Assembly (NCBI GenBank): GCA_021234155.1
Contig: JAJEKV010000070.1
Coordinates: forward strand, 5,771,311-5,835,310
DNA: 64,000 nt
From: Isoetes taiwanensis
Taxonomy: Eukaryota; Streptophyta; Lycopodiopsida; Isoetales; Isoetaceae
Direction: 5' to 3'
Shown here: positions 1 through 10,932 of the stretch, piece by piece
Position numbering within the stretch: position 1 is the stretch's first letter
Layout: each line of letters opens with the position of its first letter
Notes under the pieces: generated by a model
Databases searched by the model: none
Told to the model about the DNA's origin: nothing
The model's input: the letters and a program-made list of their open reading frames with translations, nothing else
Translations under genes and position numbers: made by a program

Positions 1-26
1 TAAAGAGGGCACTTGGTCTACATAAG

Positions 27-130
27 AGATATATATAAAAGCTAAGTGGGAGATGAATAAATTGTTGCCAATGCCCTAAGATATATATAAAAGCTAAGCG
101 AGAGATGAATAAGTTATTGCCAATGCCCTG
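27..130. repeat. Two-copy tandem repeat, 52-bp unit
   Basis: Two adjacent copies of a 52-bp unit, starting agatatatataaaagctaag and ending ttgccaatgccct, at 27-78 and 79-130, with a few substitutions. No coding potential. It is one of many short tandem duplications in this window. Confidence 0.9.
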
Positions 131-1374
131 TTATTTGAAGTGGTTACCAAGCTTTTGAACAATTCTCAACTGCTGGCCCTCCCCGCCATCTCTCCATTTT
201 GCCTCTAGATCTGAATCAGAGATAAAACGGACAAAGTCTTACCATGGCAATCCAATGATATCACTATTCCCTTGGATTTGGGGAACCACTTATCCACTAA
301 TTCATCCAGCATGTTCCTCTTTCCTTCATTACATTTGCAGCCAATACTGTGTTGTCCTTGGACTTCTAAATATTGCTACAACTTATACCAGACCTGACCT
401 ATCTAAGCCAATACCATGTTGATCCGAAGCAATCGCATTGTTTTTAAACTGCCTCCTTCACTATCCTGCTGGAACAACTATTTATGGATTATTTTATCAG
501 AGCAAAGACACTCCGTTCTTGTACAGATTCTTTGATGCTGACTGGAAAGGGAATACAGATGATCAAAAATCCACTTCTGAATTTATGTTCACATTTAAAA
601 TGCACCAACTCCACCTACAGCTCACAGTGGCATCTTTTCACAATCATGCCAATCTGGTCAGTATAAAAAAAAGAAACATGTCTGTTAATAGACTACCTTA
701 TAGCAATATTTGTATGCTCGGCGTAGGCAACAGCTAGATGATGCAATAAAAACTTGAAGGTGAAAGAGACATTGATAAACGATCGATCAATATCAAGCCC
801 TGTAAGAAATTAAATGCTTAATAAAGCAACTTCAGGCTTTAGTATGAAAGGAGCTGTGGATTTACTTTAATGCTAAATCGCAAGAAATGTTGAATTAAGA
901 ATTGAGAATTTTTCTCATGGTGGAATACTTTCTAAACTGGTAGCAAAATGCAGCTTACAGAATATATGTTGCAGCTATTAAAAAGGACAATAATTCAATT
1001 CTCCAAATTGCTACCTCAAATTTGAGGAGGCTTTTGTTCTGAAATATTCTAAATTACTCTTCAAGTATTTTGCTGCCTGAAGTAGTCCTACCCTTTCTTC
1101 CAGGCAAAATGCACAAAATGTTACAAAATAGCATTATTAACAGCAAGCAAAATTGTAAGGTGATGGAAATTTAAAGTGCTCCATACAGAAGCAACATATA
1201 TTTTTTGCTTTTCCTTCCTTGATGCCCGTACAATTTTATCATTATGAAGTTTCATATGCTATAAGAGGCTGCAGAGCACTTAGGACGGTGAAAGACTCTC
1301 CAAAAGCTTAGTCCTTTTTAGTTTGATTACCTTATATCAGGAACTCCTCAGCCTTGTAGAACTTTAAAGGTGAA
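131..1374. other. Non-coding stretch, no gene recognised
   Basis: AT-rich sequence. The only long ORF (438-737, + strand, 99 aa) has no recognisable domain and no splice or codon evidence. I see no repeat or RNA gene here. Confidence 0.5.
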
Positions 1375-3043
1375 AGAATAGAATAGAATAGAATAGTTTT
1401 TTTAACGTCCACGGATAGGTCATGGGACCCATACAATGGGCTAGTACAATCATTACTACTAGGATTAAAAAACCCCTGCCTCGAAAGTTTTTCAAGGGAA
1501 AAACCTTTGCAATAATGATGATACTAGACAAGCAGAGATAATGACTACTGAGGGCTCAGTAATTGCCGACGTTTGTCTAGAACCTCATGTATAATGCCAA
1601 GTCATGCACATATGGTGCTCTGAGAAGTTGTGGAAGCGTGGAATGGAATGCTAAGGTCAAAAAATGATTCCGGACTATCTCAAAAGCAGGGCAACTCAGA
1701 AGAGTATGGCTTTCATCTTCAATAACCTGTAACTGGCAACAGGCACATAGTCTCGCTTCTCGCGGTAATTGCGGCCGCTCCCATCTATCTGTCTCAATCC
1801 GTAGCCTGTGGAACCCCGTGCGAATTGATGCAATAGCTACAAGCTTGTTCCTGGACAATGAAGCAAGCAAATAAGCTTGGGGCCCTGGTGCCAAGGTGGG
1901 ATTTATGTGTGCATGATAATGACCAGTTTTCACTTGAGCCAAAGTAACTGTGTCCCATATCTTTTGAGAAAAACGACCATTGAGATATTGTTGCAAAAGC
2001 TCAGGATCAGAACTGGCAAGCATCAGGCAGTGCTCTGGTTGCACAGCCCAACGGGCAAACCATGTAGTGCAATGCTCTTTCCAACATCGTTTCAAACGCT
2101 GAGGAGATTGAGCCATGGCAAGTGCAAGGACATGATACCTAACATCATCCATGTGGTGCACCTTGCAGATATAATGGAGATGGCGCTTCATGGCAGAATG
2201 TTGAAGAGGCCAAAAACCTGTCTCTTGTAAAAGAATAGCATAGGGTACCGTTGTTTTAACTCCGAGGCTGTAAGTGAGAAAAGACTTTTGCACCCGCTCC
2301 AAGCTCTCCCAAGCACTAGCACTAATGGCAGGCCCCCACACTTCAGAACCATACAGTAAAACAGGCTCTACCAAAGCCCGAAACAAGTGGGCTTTCCGTG
2401 GCCAATCATGAATTTCTGCGTGAAAACAATTATTTTGCATTGCATAGAGTGCTCTCCATCCAGCAGCTACCCGCTTGGTAATACACTATTCCCAAAGTGT
2501 GTTCTTACAGAATTCTACACCAAGATACTTGTAGCTATCTACATCTTCAACTTCGCGGCTATCATAGTGCATAGGGGGAACATTGTGACGAGAAGATTGA
2601 ACTACCAAAAGCTTGGTCTTTTGGAGATTAACACGCAGACATGTGTTCTCATAGAAACTGTGCAGAGCATGTAAATGTTGCTGCATACTAGCAGCGGTAT
2701 GTGCCAGAAGTAAAACGTCATCAGCATACATAAGTTGCCGAATGACATAGTGTGCCAAATATGGACCTCCGCCGCCATGATTATCAAGCCATTCTTCTAA
2801 TTGATCAATGTACAAGCCAAAGAGTATAGGAGATAGAGGGCAACCCTGACGAACTCCAATATTGCTAGTGATTTGAGTACCTGATGCTGGAAATTTAGCA
2901 AAAACCCTTTCATAGAGCCGATAAACTGCATTTTGAAGATCTTGTGGAACCCCAAGTGCCTGCAAGCGCTGCCAAAGAAGCTCGCGTGGTACTGTATCAA
3001 AAGCAGAAGTAAAATCCACAAAGCATATATAGAGGTCAAGAAC
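1375..3043 (-). mobile_element. 5'-truncated LINE, copy A (microsatellite-tailed non-LTR retrotransposon)
   Basis: The element reads on the - strand. Its 3' end is at 1375-1395, a (TATTC)n tail (agaatagaatagaatag on +). A 3' UTR with a conserved run (GGACGTTAAA, gggaaaaacc) is shared with the copies ending at 10932 and 62918. The coding part spans reverse transcriptase motif A to the C-terminal zinc-knuckle-like segment. The 5' end stops abruptly near 3043 inside RT motif A, as expected of 5' truncation during target-primed integration, and abuts an L1-type element. No target-site duplication was found by eye. Confidence 0.9.
1577..3043 (-). pseudogene. LINE reverse transcriptase ORF remnant, one in-frame stop
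   Basis: Translation from 3019 downwards gives RT motifs in order: FVDFTSAFDTVP (motif A), GVRQGCPLSP (motif B region), LMYADDVLLLAH (catalytic YADD) and the KYLGVEF motif. After a single TAG stop at about 2486-2488 the same frame continues through a conserved C-terminal region (RALVEPVLLYGSEVWGP) and a CACC...H...CP zinc-knuckle-like motif to a stop at 1577. The 5' part of ORF2 (endonuclease and RT fingers) is missing. Apart from the stop and the truncation the frame is intact, so this is a fairly young copy. The family is a plant LINE with a short-repeat tail rather than poly(A); the clade is not assigned here. Confidence 0.88.
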
Positions 3044-5235
3044 ACTTGACCTTCATCAAGTTCAAATTGGCCAAATAGATATCGAAATAGAAGTGGTCCC
3101 GATTGAAGATTTGCCCCTTTATAACATAGATCTAAAGCAGAATAGGAGGTTTCCAGATGTGGTAGAAACCTTCAGAGCTCTCGCATTTTGAAAGTCGATG
3201 GCTTCTTAGCAAAAGGAAATGCCATAGCTAACCTCTTGGTGGTGTAGAAGAAATAGGCTTGAGCCATGGCCTCAAACAGAAGACGTCGCCACAGGTAGGG
3301 CACGATGACGCCCAACAAATCCCTACAAAGAATATCACCACAAATAGTGAATTTGCGATTGTCTGGAATTCCTATCACTAAAGTAGGAAGGGAGAGAAGC
3401 ATTTCTTTTGCCTGCAGAAGAATCTGAAATAAAGGATTTTCAAATATATTTACCAGCTAAGGCACAGGCTTGTAAATGAAGATTTTTACAGCTTAACCCT
3501 CCTAGATACTTGGCTCTAGCTACTGAGTTCCAATTTTCCAAGTGGGATCCTTTCCATATGAAGTTTCTGATAATTTTCTCTAGCTCAATATAAATGCCCT
3601 TTGGAGCAACTAGAGCAGATGAAAAGTATATGTGAGAGCTAGCCAAGACAAAATTTGCAATAAGAGTCCTTCCTGCAAAAGATAAGCACCTTCTATAATT
3701 ATTTAGCTTTCTCGTAATTCTGTCAATAATAGGTTGCCAAAGACCTTTTAAGCAAGAATCTAAGAAGAGAGGCATTTCCAGCAATATAGAAGCTTGATTG
3801 CAGTTTAGAACCTTAATATTAGCAAAGTATGAATGATTGATGTCACCAATAATAGTGCATTTGGCCAAATTCAGATAAACTCTGATTGATAGTCTCAAGA
3901 AAGAACTAGAGATATTGGCATCCAAAAAAGCAAAAGTATCATCAGCATATTGAGAGATGGTGAGAGAATCATTATTATTTGGCATTTTAAGACCAGTGAT
4001 CCTTCCTAAAGCTTGAAAGTGCAGAATAGCCCTGGTTAGCATTTCAGCCACAATTAAAAAAAAAAGATAAGGAGCAAGGGGACAACCTTGTCTTACACCA
4101 CGAGATAAAGGAAAAAATTGAGAAGGTGTGCCATTTATGATAAAAGCAGAATTGGAATTGATATTCAGACCATGAATGAGCAACTTAAGCTTAAGATGAA
4201 AGCCAAATTTGGTTGGAACAAAGTCTAGAAAATCCCATCTCACTGTATCAAAAGCACGCTTAAAATCCAATTTAAGGAGCACACAATTTTGATTGGATAT
4301 TTTATTCCAATGACGGCCTTCCATAGCAGCAATGTAATTGTCCAAAATGAATCGATTTGGAAGAAAGGCAAATTGATACTAAGAGATATTTTTCTGCAGA
4401 TAAGCCTTGATCCTATTAGCTATAATTTTAGCACAGATTTTGTAAGAAGTATTAGTAAGAGAGATAGGTCTCCAATCAGAGCAGAGGGATTATCCACTTT
4501 AGGAATGAGAGCAATGAAACCAGCTGAGATGGAAGGATGAAGATGATTAGCCTCCCAAAATCCTCTAACCATGGAAAGAAGATTACATTTCATAATATCC
4601 CAAAAGTGAATATAAAATTCACTTGACAGACCATCAGGGCCAGGAGATTTGTTGTTTCCAAAGGATTTCAGAATTTTGAGAACTTCCTCTTCATTAGGAG
4701 GATTAATTATAGAATCATCCATACAATCAAGTGAAGAAGGAATTATATTGTTCATAAGGGCTAAGAAATCCCTTTCTCTGGTAGAATCAATTTGTTGAGG
4801 AGGCACCTTTGAAAACAGAGAGGCATAATTTTCCTGAAAGAAAGATTTAATGAGCTTAGGATCATCTAGAGTAGTGCCTATATCAGTTCTCATTTGTGTG
4901 ATTGAGTTTCTAAGCAGCTTAATTTTATCCATTTTGAAAAAGAATTTGGAGCTACCAAAATCCATTAATATGAAGATTAGGATTATAAGGATCTTCTTGA
5001 AGAAGGGACCTAATTTCTCTCATTTGAGAGAGAAAACCTTCCTTCTCTTTTAGTCCCGACAGATGTCTACTCTTAGACCATTCCTTAATCCAACTCTTAA
5101 TCAGCTTGATTTTGCAATAATACTTTTTCATAGATTGGCCATTGCTATCAATGTGAATATTCTGGTAGAAATCTCTAAAATCTTTGACAAAGGAGTCATT
5201 GTCTAGTAGACCACAATTGAACTTATAGGAAACTA
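3044..5235 (-). mobile_element. L1-type LINE fragment
   Basis: This is an ORF2 fragment of a plant L1-like non-LTR retrotransposon on the - strand. From high to low coordinates it shows a linker region (about 5220-4965), RT fingers with NNKSPGPDGLSSEFY (about 4650) and FIALIPKV, then KLDFKRAFDTV (motif A), GVRQGCPLAPYLF (motif B) and SQYADDTFAF (catalytic YADD), followed by the C-terminal region to about 3172. Several frameshifts and stops separate the open stretches 4420-4965, 3440-4345 and 3172-3402. Neither the endonuclease nor a poly(A) 3' end is visible. The low-coordinate end joins LINE copy A directly near 3043. Confidence 0.9.
3440..4345 (-). pseudogene. L1-type reverse transcriptase palm/thumb fragment
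   Basis: A 301-residue open stretch within the L1 fragment. It starts after FAFLPNRFILDNYI and carries motif A (LKLDFKRAFDTVRWDFL), motif B (RGVRQGCPLAPYLFFL), the YADD catalytic centre and the downstream SFAGRTLIANFVLAS and WKGSH motifs usual in plant L1 ORF2. It is separated by frameshifts from the upstream fingers (4420-4965) and the downstream C-terminus (3172-3402), so it is not functional. Confidence 0.9.
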
Positions 5236-6689
5236 GTTATGGTGCCCGGCGTTGTCGGGCTTTAGTAATGATTTGAGGAGGTGGTTGTTTCGGTGTTGGC
5301 TAGAGTGGCTTTCGGAGGGCAAGTGTAATATAGAGCAAGGCTTTAAGATTCAAAAATAAAGAACCATTGTGCAATCTTGGATGTTAAACTGTACAAATGT
5401 TACAGAACATTGTTTCTGTTTATATGTGAGCTTTAGCAACTGTGAACTTTGATTGTTCTTTTTGTTTAGGGAAGTACAATGTGCTACATTGGAATGCTAT
5501 GTGGATGCCAATGCAAGTGTTTGTTTGGTTGGATTATAAGTACAAATGGAATGTTCATTCAGTTGGTTTTTCTAAATATCAATCAACATATGAAGTTGTT
5601 CATATCTATTAGCTATAGCTAGGTAAAGGGTCTTCCCGCTAAAGGGTTTTGTGAATGATTACCTTGAGTCATTTGAAAAGGTATCAATACATGAAATTCT
5701 ACAATTTTTTAATATGTTGGCCATATAGAAATAGGATTTTGGCTATTTGTAAATAATTACCTTGAATTATTTGAAAAAGTAGCAATACATATAATAATTC
5801 CATAATTTCTTGACATGTTGGCCATATAGAAATAGGATTTTGGCTACTTGAACAATGATAAGGATTACTTGAACCAAAGTGGGAAAAATATCATTTGTCT
5901 AGACACATTTATTCGTTTGCGTTACGATGAAAGGGCCAAAACATATTCATCAATTATGTTTTCCTCCTTTCTGAATGCAGTGTAAATGGGGCTTTTCTTT
6001 GTTCTCACATTGTAGACATGGTATGTAAGCAAGCAACATGGTATGTCTTTGAAGTAACATGTTGTTTGTTGCTTATAGATGACCTTTGAACTTGACTTAA
6101 ATAAAATGGAATAATAATGCCACGCTTCCTAATGTCATCATTTTAGTTCTTAATCTCATCATTTTAGTTCCGAATACATGAATAATGGCACACCGGATCC
6201 CTATTTTCATCATGCTAAATGCCTCATGAATTTACTTTCTATAAATCTAAACATATGAATTGGATAACTGGAGATTCCATGAATAAATAATTCTTAGGCT
6301 AGAGGGCATTCCCTCGCATAACAAATCCCCTCCCTCAAAACACACACAAACCACCAAAGCCTTTGCAAGGAAAGCGCTAAAACCTTTGTTTCAAGCCTAT
6401 TTTTTTCAAAACAACATTCCTTTGAGCAACACCGAAGGGTTAGCCTATATTTTTTAGGTGAACTATTATATTTATCCTAAAATAAGCAAGACTCAATTTT
6501 AACCTAAGGAGCATTCCAAGCCCTGGCTTACATCGAGCAACATCTCAAGTATTGAATAGCCACACAAATTATGCATTTCATTGATTGAAGATTGGCCATT
6601 CAGTTAGAAGCTCTCGAAGATTTTGATTTATAATAGCTTAAGATGGTTTGTATAGAGTAGCAAATCTTTGTATTCCAACACTTCCATCT
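5236..6689. other. Non-coding stretch with a ~100-bp tandem duplication
   Basis: AT-rich, with no ORF of note. A diverged tandem duplication lies at 5651-5748 and 5749-5850; both copies end with ttggccatatagaaatagga. No other feature recognised. Confidence 0.7.
5651..5850. repeat. Two-copy tandem repeat, ~100-bp unit
   Basis: Copies start gtgaatgattacc (5651) and gtaaataattacc (5749). The shared block ttggccatatagaaatagga begins at 5717 and 5818, a period of 101 bp. Confidence 0.85.
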
Positions 6690-7410
6690 ACTTTCTCATG
6701 CAGAATAGCTGCTACAGAATAGAACTATGTGACTGGGCACGTAGAGCACACCTGTTCAGAGCACTCGTTGAACCAGTATTGTTGTATGGGGTAGAGGTCT
6801 GGGGTCCAAAGAATTAGCAAGAACACCGGATAAGCTAGAGAGGGTGCAAAAGGCCTTCTTAACATACGACCTAGGTATCAAGGACCACGGTGCCTTATCG
6901 ATTTTTGCTATATGAGACGGGTTCGCCCCTCGCAACATTCCGCTATCTTGCAGACATCTTGCATATTTCCACAAGGTCACCAAAGATGGATGCACAACGT
7001 CTTCCCCGAGGGGCTTTGTTATTGGCACAAGAGCCACAACGATCAAGAGGGTATGGCAGAGCACCTTGTCGGGGGTGGTTCGCAACGTGGTCTATAGACT
7101 ACCACAGATTGTGGCTATACCGTAGCGCCCGGACAGCCGCATATCAATGAGCTGCTTCATCACTGTACGCCTTCAAAGCCCAAACAGAAAGCACTACCAC
7201 ACGCAGGGGTTAATCCAACACCGAACATGGCCCACAATCTCAGCATTTCTGAAAGCGATATCTGAGTGAAGAAACGGAGCTTTTCGCTGCTCCGCGGAGG
7301 ACGGGTTCCATCATCTCGCACTGAAACAAAGTTGTTGGACTACGATGGAGGGCAGAGAGAATCCCCAAGACAGAGAATATGCCGTTGTTGCCACATACAT
7401 GTGACGGGCC
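6690..7410 (+). pseudogene. LINE copy B, 5' portion (degenerate, interrupted)
   Basis: On the + strand this matches the C-terminal half of LINE copy A in several frames. Recognisable pieces are LMQNSCYRIELCDWARRAHLF then RALVEPVLLYGVEVWGP (about 6690-6810), LERVQKAFLTYDLGIK, a block like SPQRLKRCWKEH...WFARW (about 7030-7090), and ETKLLDYDGGQ...RICRCCHIHV (about 7320-7410). Frameshifts and stops break it. The homology stops at about 7410, after the CxCC motif, and resumes exactly at the next residues at 10556, so a 3.1-kb element has split this LINE. Confidence 0.85.
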
Positions 7411-8690
7411 TGGCCAGTTAGCCTCTCGGTAACTGGAGATCCCATCAATCTCTACCGTTCTATCTATTTACTCTTGGAACTCAGGAATTTACATATGCAT
7501 ACTTAGGTAAAGAATTTAATCTTTATACTTGCTCTAAGGTCCCAAATAAAATTATTCTTGCCATTACTCAGCGGAAACTTCACACAACACCCAAAGCTTT
7601 AAAATAATGTTAATAATGTTAACTTCAAGCCCATATATAATAATAATGATGGCAATATTAATCAAATATATTGTCTAGCAATCCACACACTCCTACTCTC
7701 GCCTTTCTGAAGCTTGGCTACTCTCCGGAGCATCTCGCACCTCTGCTTACACCATTAACCACGGGGTTAGTCACACGGACTAAGTGGGGATCGGGGATCT
7801 AGGTCATATCTAGCATTAATAATCACAAAGCATTAACTTAGAGCAATAACGTAGCCTTACTGTAACCTCGCCCCTGCAATCCAAGTAATAACTCCAACAA
7901 GCATAACCACAATGCATAATTATACCAAACATAGCCATTGCAACTTGATTCCAACATTAAAAACCACATATACAATAGCCAGGCAACCAAAGCATCAACA
8001 TTGCAACCAATATTCCTCTGGGTCTGAGCAAGGTCAACTCGGCTGATCAGGCCAGTGACATAGAGGCGGGGTAACCACGTGTGTACACACCCATCCACGC
8101 TGCGTCCAGCATTGGAGGACCACTTAACTGTGCATGACGTTGTACCATACGGTACCAACGCCCGATGTTCAAATATTACCATTTGCATAGCACTGTGCAA
8201 AACCGTGAGTCTAGACCATCGCACCTAGACTCCGGCCCCAGAGGTCTATATCAAAGAATTACATCATAGACAATTACATAATTTCCATCATTATGACCCA
8301 TGCCTTAACAAGCTTACATCAAGTAAAATTCCATAATACATACTTCATATAGCAAGAGAAAGCCAACCATGATTCAATAATTAAAATAACCTCTATAATG
8401 CCATATGCAGCTATTATTATTAAATAAAAGATAAATGTCTACGCCTTCCTAAGATTCACTAATAACAAGGTTAATATCTATATTTAAGGCTTTAATGATG
8501 TTTAATCTATAGCATTCAACTAGGGTTATGCTTTCATTACCAACTTCCTTCTACATAACACTTGTGCCTTCTAAATTTAACTAATTCCAAAGGTTAAATA
8601 TATAGCTAGCTAATTTTTTTAAGACTACTTATATCGTAATCGTAAATTCCGTATATCCCTTAGCATAAACTCCTCCTTGACTTAGGCCTC

Positions 8691-9226
8691 CGTAATGAAC
8701 GGGACCCTCAAATTACGCCTCTATTGCGTCTAATTTATCACATGGAATTGGCTTCCGGAAGTTACGGAGCGGCGCCGCCGCCAAGCTATTTCGCACAGAC
8801 ACAGAGATTGAGATTCAGCCGCTCCGCTTTCAATCAATAGATTCAGAGATTCAGAGACTCCGGCCACTATCGGATCTGTGTGCTCGGGCTGTGTGCAAAA
8901 ACTGGAGGAAACAGGGTTCTAAACAAGGCATCCGGCATCTCGCCATAGCCATCGCCATAGCCGGAACTGGAAGCATATGGCCAAAGTCGGAACTGAAAGC
9001 AGATGCCATAGCCGGATCTGCAAACTCTTCTGCACAGAGACCGACCCTAAGCCGGCCTAAGCCATAGCCGGATCGCAAACTTCACGCACGAGACCAACCC
9101 TAAGCCATAGCCCTTCCGTTCCTCCTGTTTTGCCCTAAGCCATAGCCATAGCTCGCTGCGCCATCGCCTTGCTTGGATCCAAATTTTTTCTTTACGGCCC
9201 GAAATTTGAGGGTCCGTTGCATTACG
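8691..9226. repeat. Inverted repeat pair, ~24-bp arms
   Basis: cgtaatgaacgggaccctc at 8691 (extending to 8714) is the inverted copy of 9203-9226 (gagggtccgttgcattacg), with one indel or mismatch. It encloses a GC-rich block with gccatagcc-type repeats. Confidence 0.75.
9008..9108. repeat. Imperfect tandem repeat (atagccggat...ccctaagcc)
   Basis: Two diverged copies, about 57 and 44 bp, each starting atagccggatc and ending accctaagcc. Further gccatagcc motifs lie on both sides (8940-9145). Confidence 0.7.
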
Positions 9227-9228
9227 CG

Positions 9229-9380
9229 GGGAAAATACCCCCTCGGGTTTTCGGGGGCAATTTACTTTCGGCTGGCGCCCGCCAGTGGTGTGACGCGACT
9301 CACTTCCGCCGGCTCGTCGCCGCCACCACCTGGCGGCGCCGCCTAGAATTACCCCCTAAAAACCCTCGGGGTATTTTCCC
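9229..9380. repeat. Imperfect palindrome, 33-bp outer arms
   Basis: gggaaaataccccctcggg (9229 onward) pairs with the inverted block 9347-9380 (ccctcggggtattttccc). The match continues inward into the GC-rich ggctggcgcc / ggcggcgccgcc region. It looks like a MITE-type foldback, but no target duplication is seen. Confidence 0.7.
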
Positions 9381-10555
9381 TTATACATAAATTCCGAGCC
9401 AACTCCTTTTCCAGCTAACCCTTGATATATTACTTTAACTCATAGCCTTAGCTTAACCTTTAACTTATTTTATTGCTACTCTACTAACAATTAATCAATT
9501 GTTAACATTTTTTCTTGACCTAACCCTAATCGTTAAACGGGTCCGCGATTCCGCCTGCATCTGCGGTTTGGCCTCCGTGCCACCGAATCTACATGAAGAT
9601 CACACAAGGCTTCCCGAATTTTGGCAAGGAAGATTTCTTGCCATTTCGCCGGTTTATGATGCAAATCTGATGGTTACAGGCCAGTTCCGGGCCACCAAGA
9701 TCATATCATTCCCAGCCAGATCTCAATCCAATCTTCCTAATTCTGTATCCTCTCTCCATTTCGGCCTTCCTAAGGCCCAATTCGGCCTGTTCCAGGGCAA
9801 TTTGCCATGCTTTTCAAGCATCCCAATCAACAAGATCATGCCGTCCTGCCTGCATCATGCAAAGGAAATATTGCCGTGTTGGCTAGAATGCCTCTTAATT
9901 CTGCCTTCTCTACATATTTCAGCCAGTTAAATGCCCAAATCAATCCATTACAAGTAGCTTCTCATGATTTCTGATCATTATAGTTCATCAGATCGTGTTA
10001 TGCAAACAACAGCATGCAAGAGAAACTTTTACAATCTTATCTGATTTCTGCCATACTTTTATCTTAATCCATCTCTCAGGTTCTACTCTGAGCTATTCCA
10101 ATCACTTCTAGCATGATTTAAATGATCAGCTCCCTAAAATCATTAGATCTATGATGCTTTTGCAAGCTTTTTATATGCAATCATAAAATACTTACATATA
10201 CAATCATGCAAGTTAATTCATATCCACGCACTTACGATTACTCTAAATCCGTACCAAGTTCCAGAACAATCCAAAGTTCCAGAACAATCCTACTGTATCA
10301 ACACGATTTTCTACGCTAGAAAACCCCAGGTGTAAGGCTTGATCCCCACCTGGAATCGCGCTTGCTTCTTCTGCGCTCCAACATGCTCCCAAAGCTCTGC
10401 ACGCAATTCGCTCCTCCAGCAATCCCTCTGCAATCAATCTTTTTCCAAATGTTTTTCTCTGTACTTATATTTATTTTTAACCATCAGTATTCCGTCCGTA
10501 TAATCTCTACATATACGACGTATTTCTCTCAAAATCCTAGGTCCGTTACAGGACA

Positions 10556-10932
10556 GTAGAGGATGAGCACCATGCTCTGCAAGAGTGTCCAGCATATACG
10601 CATATCCGAGCAACACATGCTGATCTTAGATGCTCTGAGGCACCGCTGCATCAATTGCTGGCATCGCCAATGGTTGCACGTCTCGCATCCTACATTTTGC
10701 AAGTCTCTACCGTCAGAGAATCCCTTACAGGACAAGGGATCTGAGAGCCTACTACCAGGGTTTTTCCTCCCATGTGGGGGTTTTTTCATCTCAGTAGTAG
10801 GGACACATTGTATAGTAGCATTTGTCTTTTTGGTGTGGTTTTATCTGCTTTGTGTACTGCATGTACCGTCTCATAGGTCAAGTTTGGCCTCCGCGGACGT
10901 TAAAATATACTTCCTTCCTTCCTTCCTTCTCA
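10556..10932 (+). mobile_element. LINE copy B, 3' portion with 3' UTR and (CTTC)n tail
   Basis: Translation from about 10558 gives EDEHHALQECPAYTHIRA, the direct continuation of the C-terminal zinc-knuckle segment that ends at 7410. It is followed by the family 3' UTR (ccagggtttttcctccc, ggggttttttcatc, gcggacgttaaaat) and a short cttcctt repeat tail at 10910-10930. Together with 6690-7410 it is one + strand LINE split by the 7411-10550 insertion. Confidence 0.85.

Larger units (their letters stand above)
7411..10550 (-). mobile_element. TG...CA-bounded element inserted into LINE copy B (LTR-like)
   Basis: This sequence interrupts LINE copy B. Read on the - strand it begins TGTAACGGACCTAG at 10550. 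About 200 bp in, it carries the motif CCAGGTGGGGATCAAG...ACACCTGG (10324-10352). The same start and motif occur in the same order at 61276 and 61570 on the + strand, so both belong to one LTR family. The other end, near 7411, reads TGACGGGCC. No gag or pol is recognised inside, and I found no primer binding site or convincing target duplication. It could be a long solo LTR or a non-autonomous element. Interior ORFs at 7838-8224 (-) and 9499-9930 (+) have no recognisable domain. Confidence 0.65.

Noticed and set aside
7838-8224. 128-codon - strand ORF
   Set aside because: No domain and composition like the surrounding non-coding element.
9499-9930. 143-codon + strand ORF
   Set aside because: No domain, no splice or regulatory context, and it lies inside the inserted LTR-like element.
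7405-10556. Target duplication for the 7411-10550 insertion (gtgac / ggaca)
   Set aside because: The flanking 5-mers do not match well enough to claim it.
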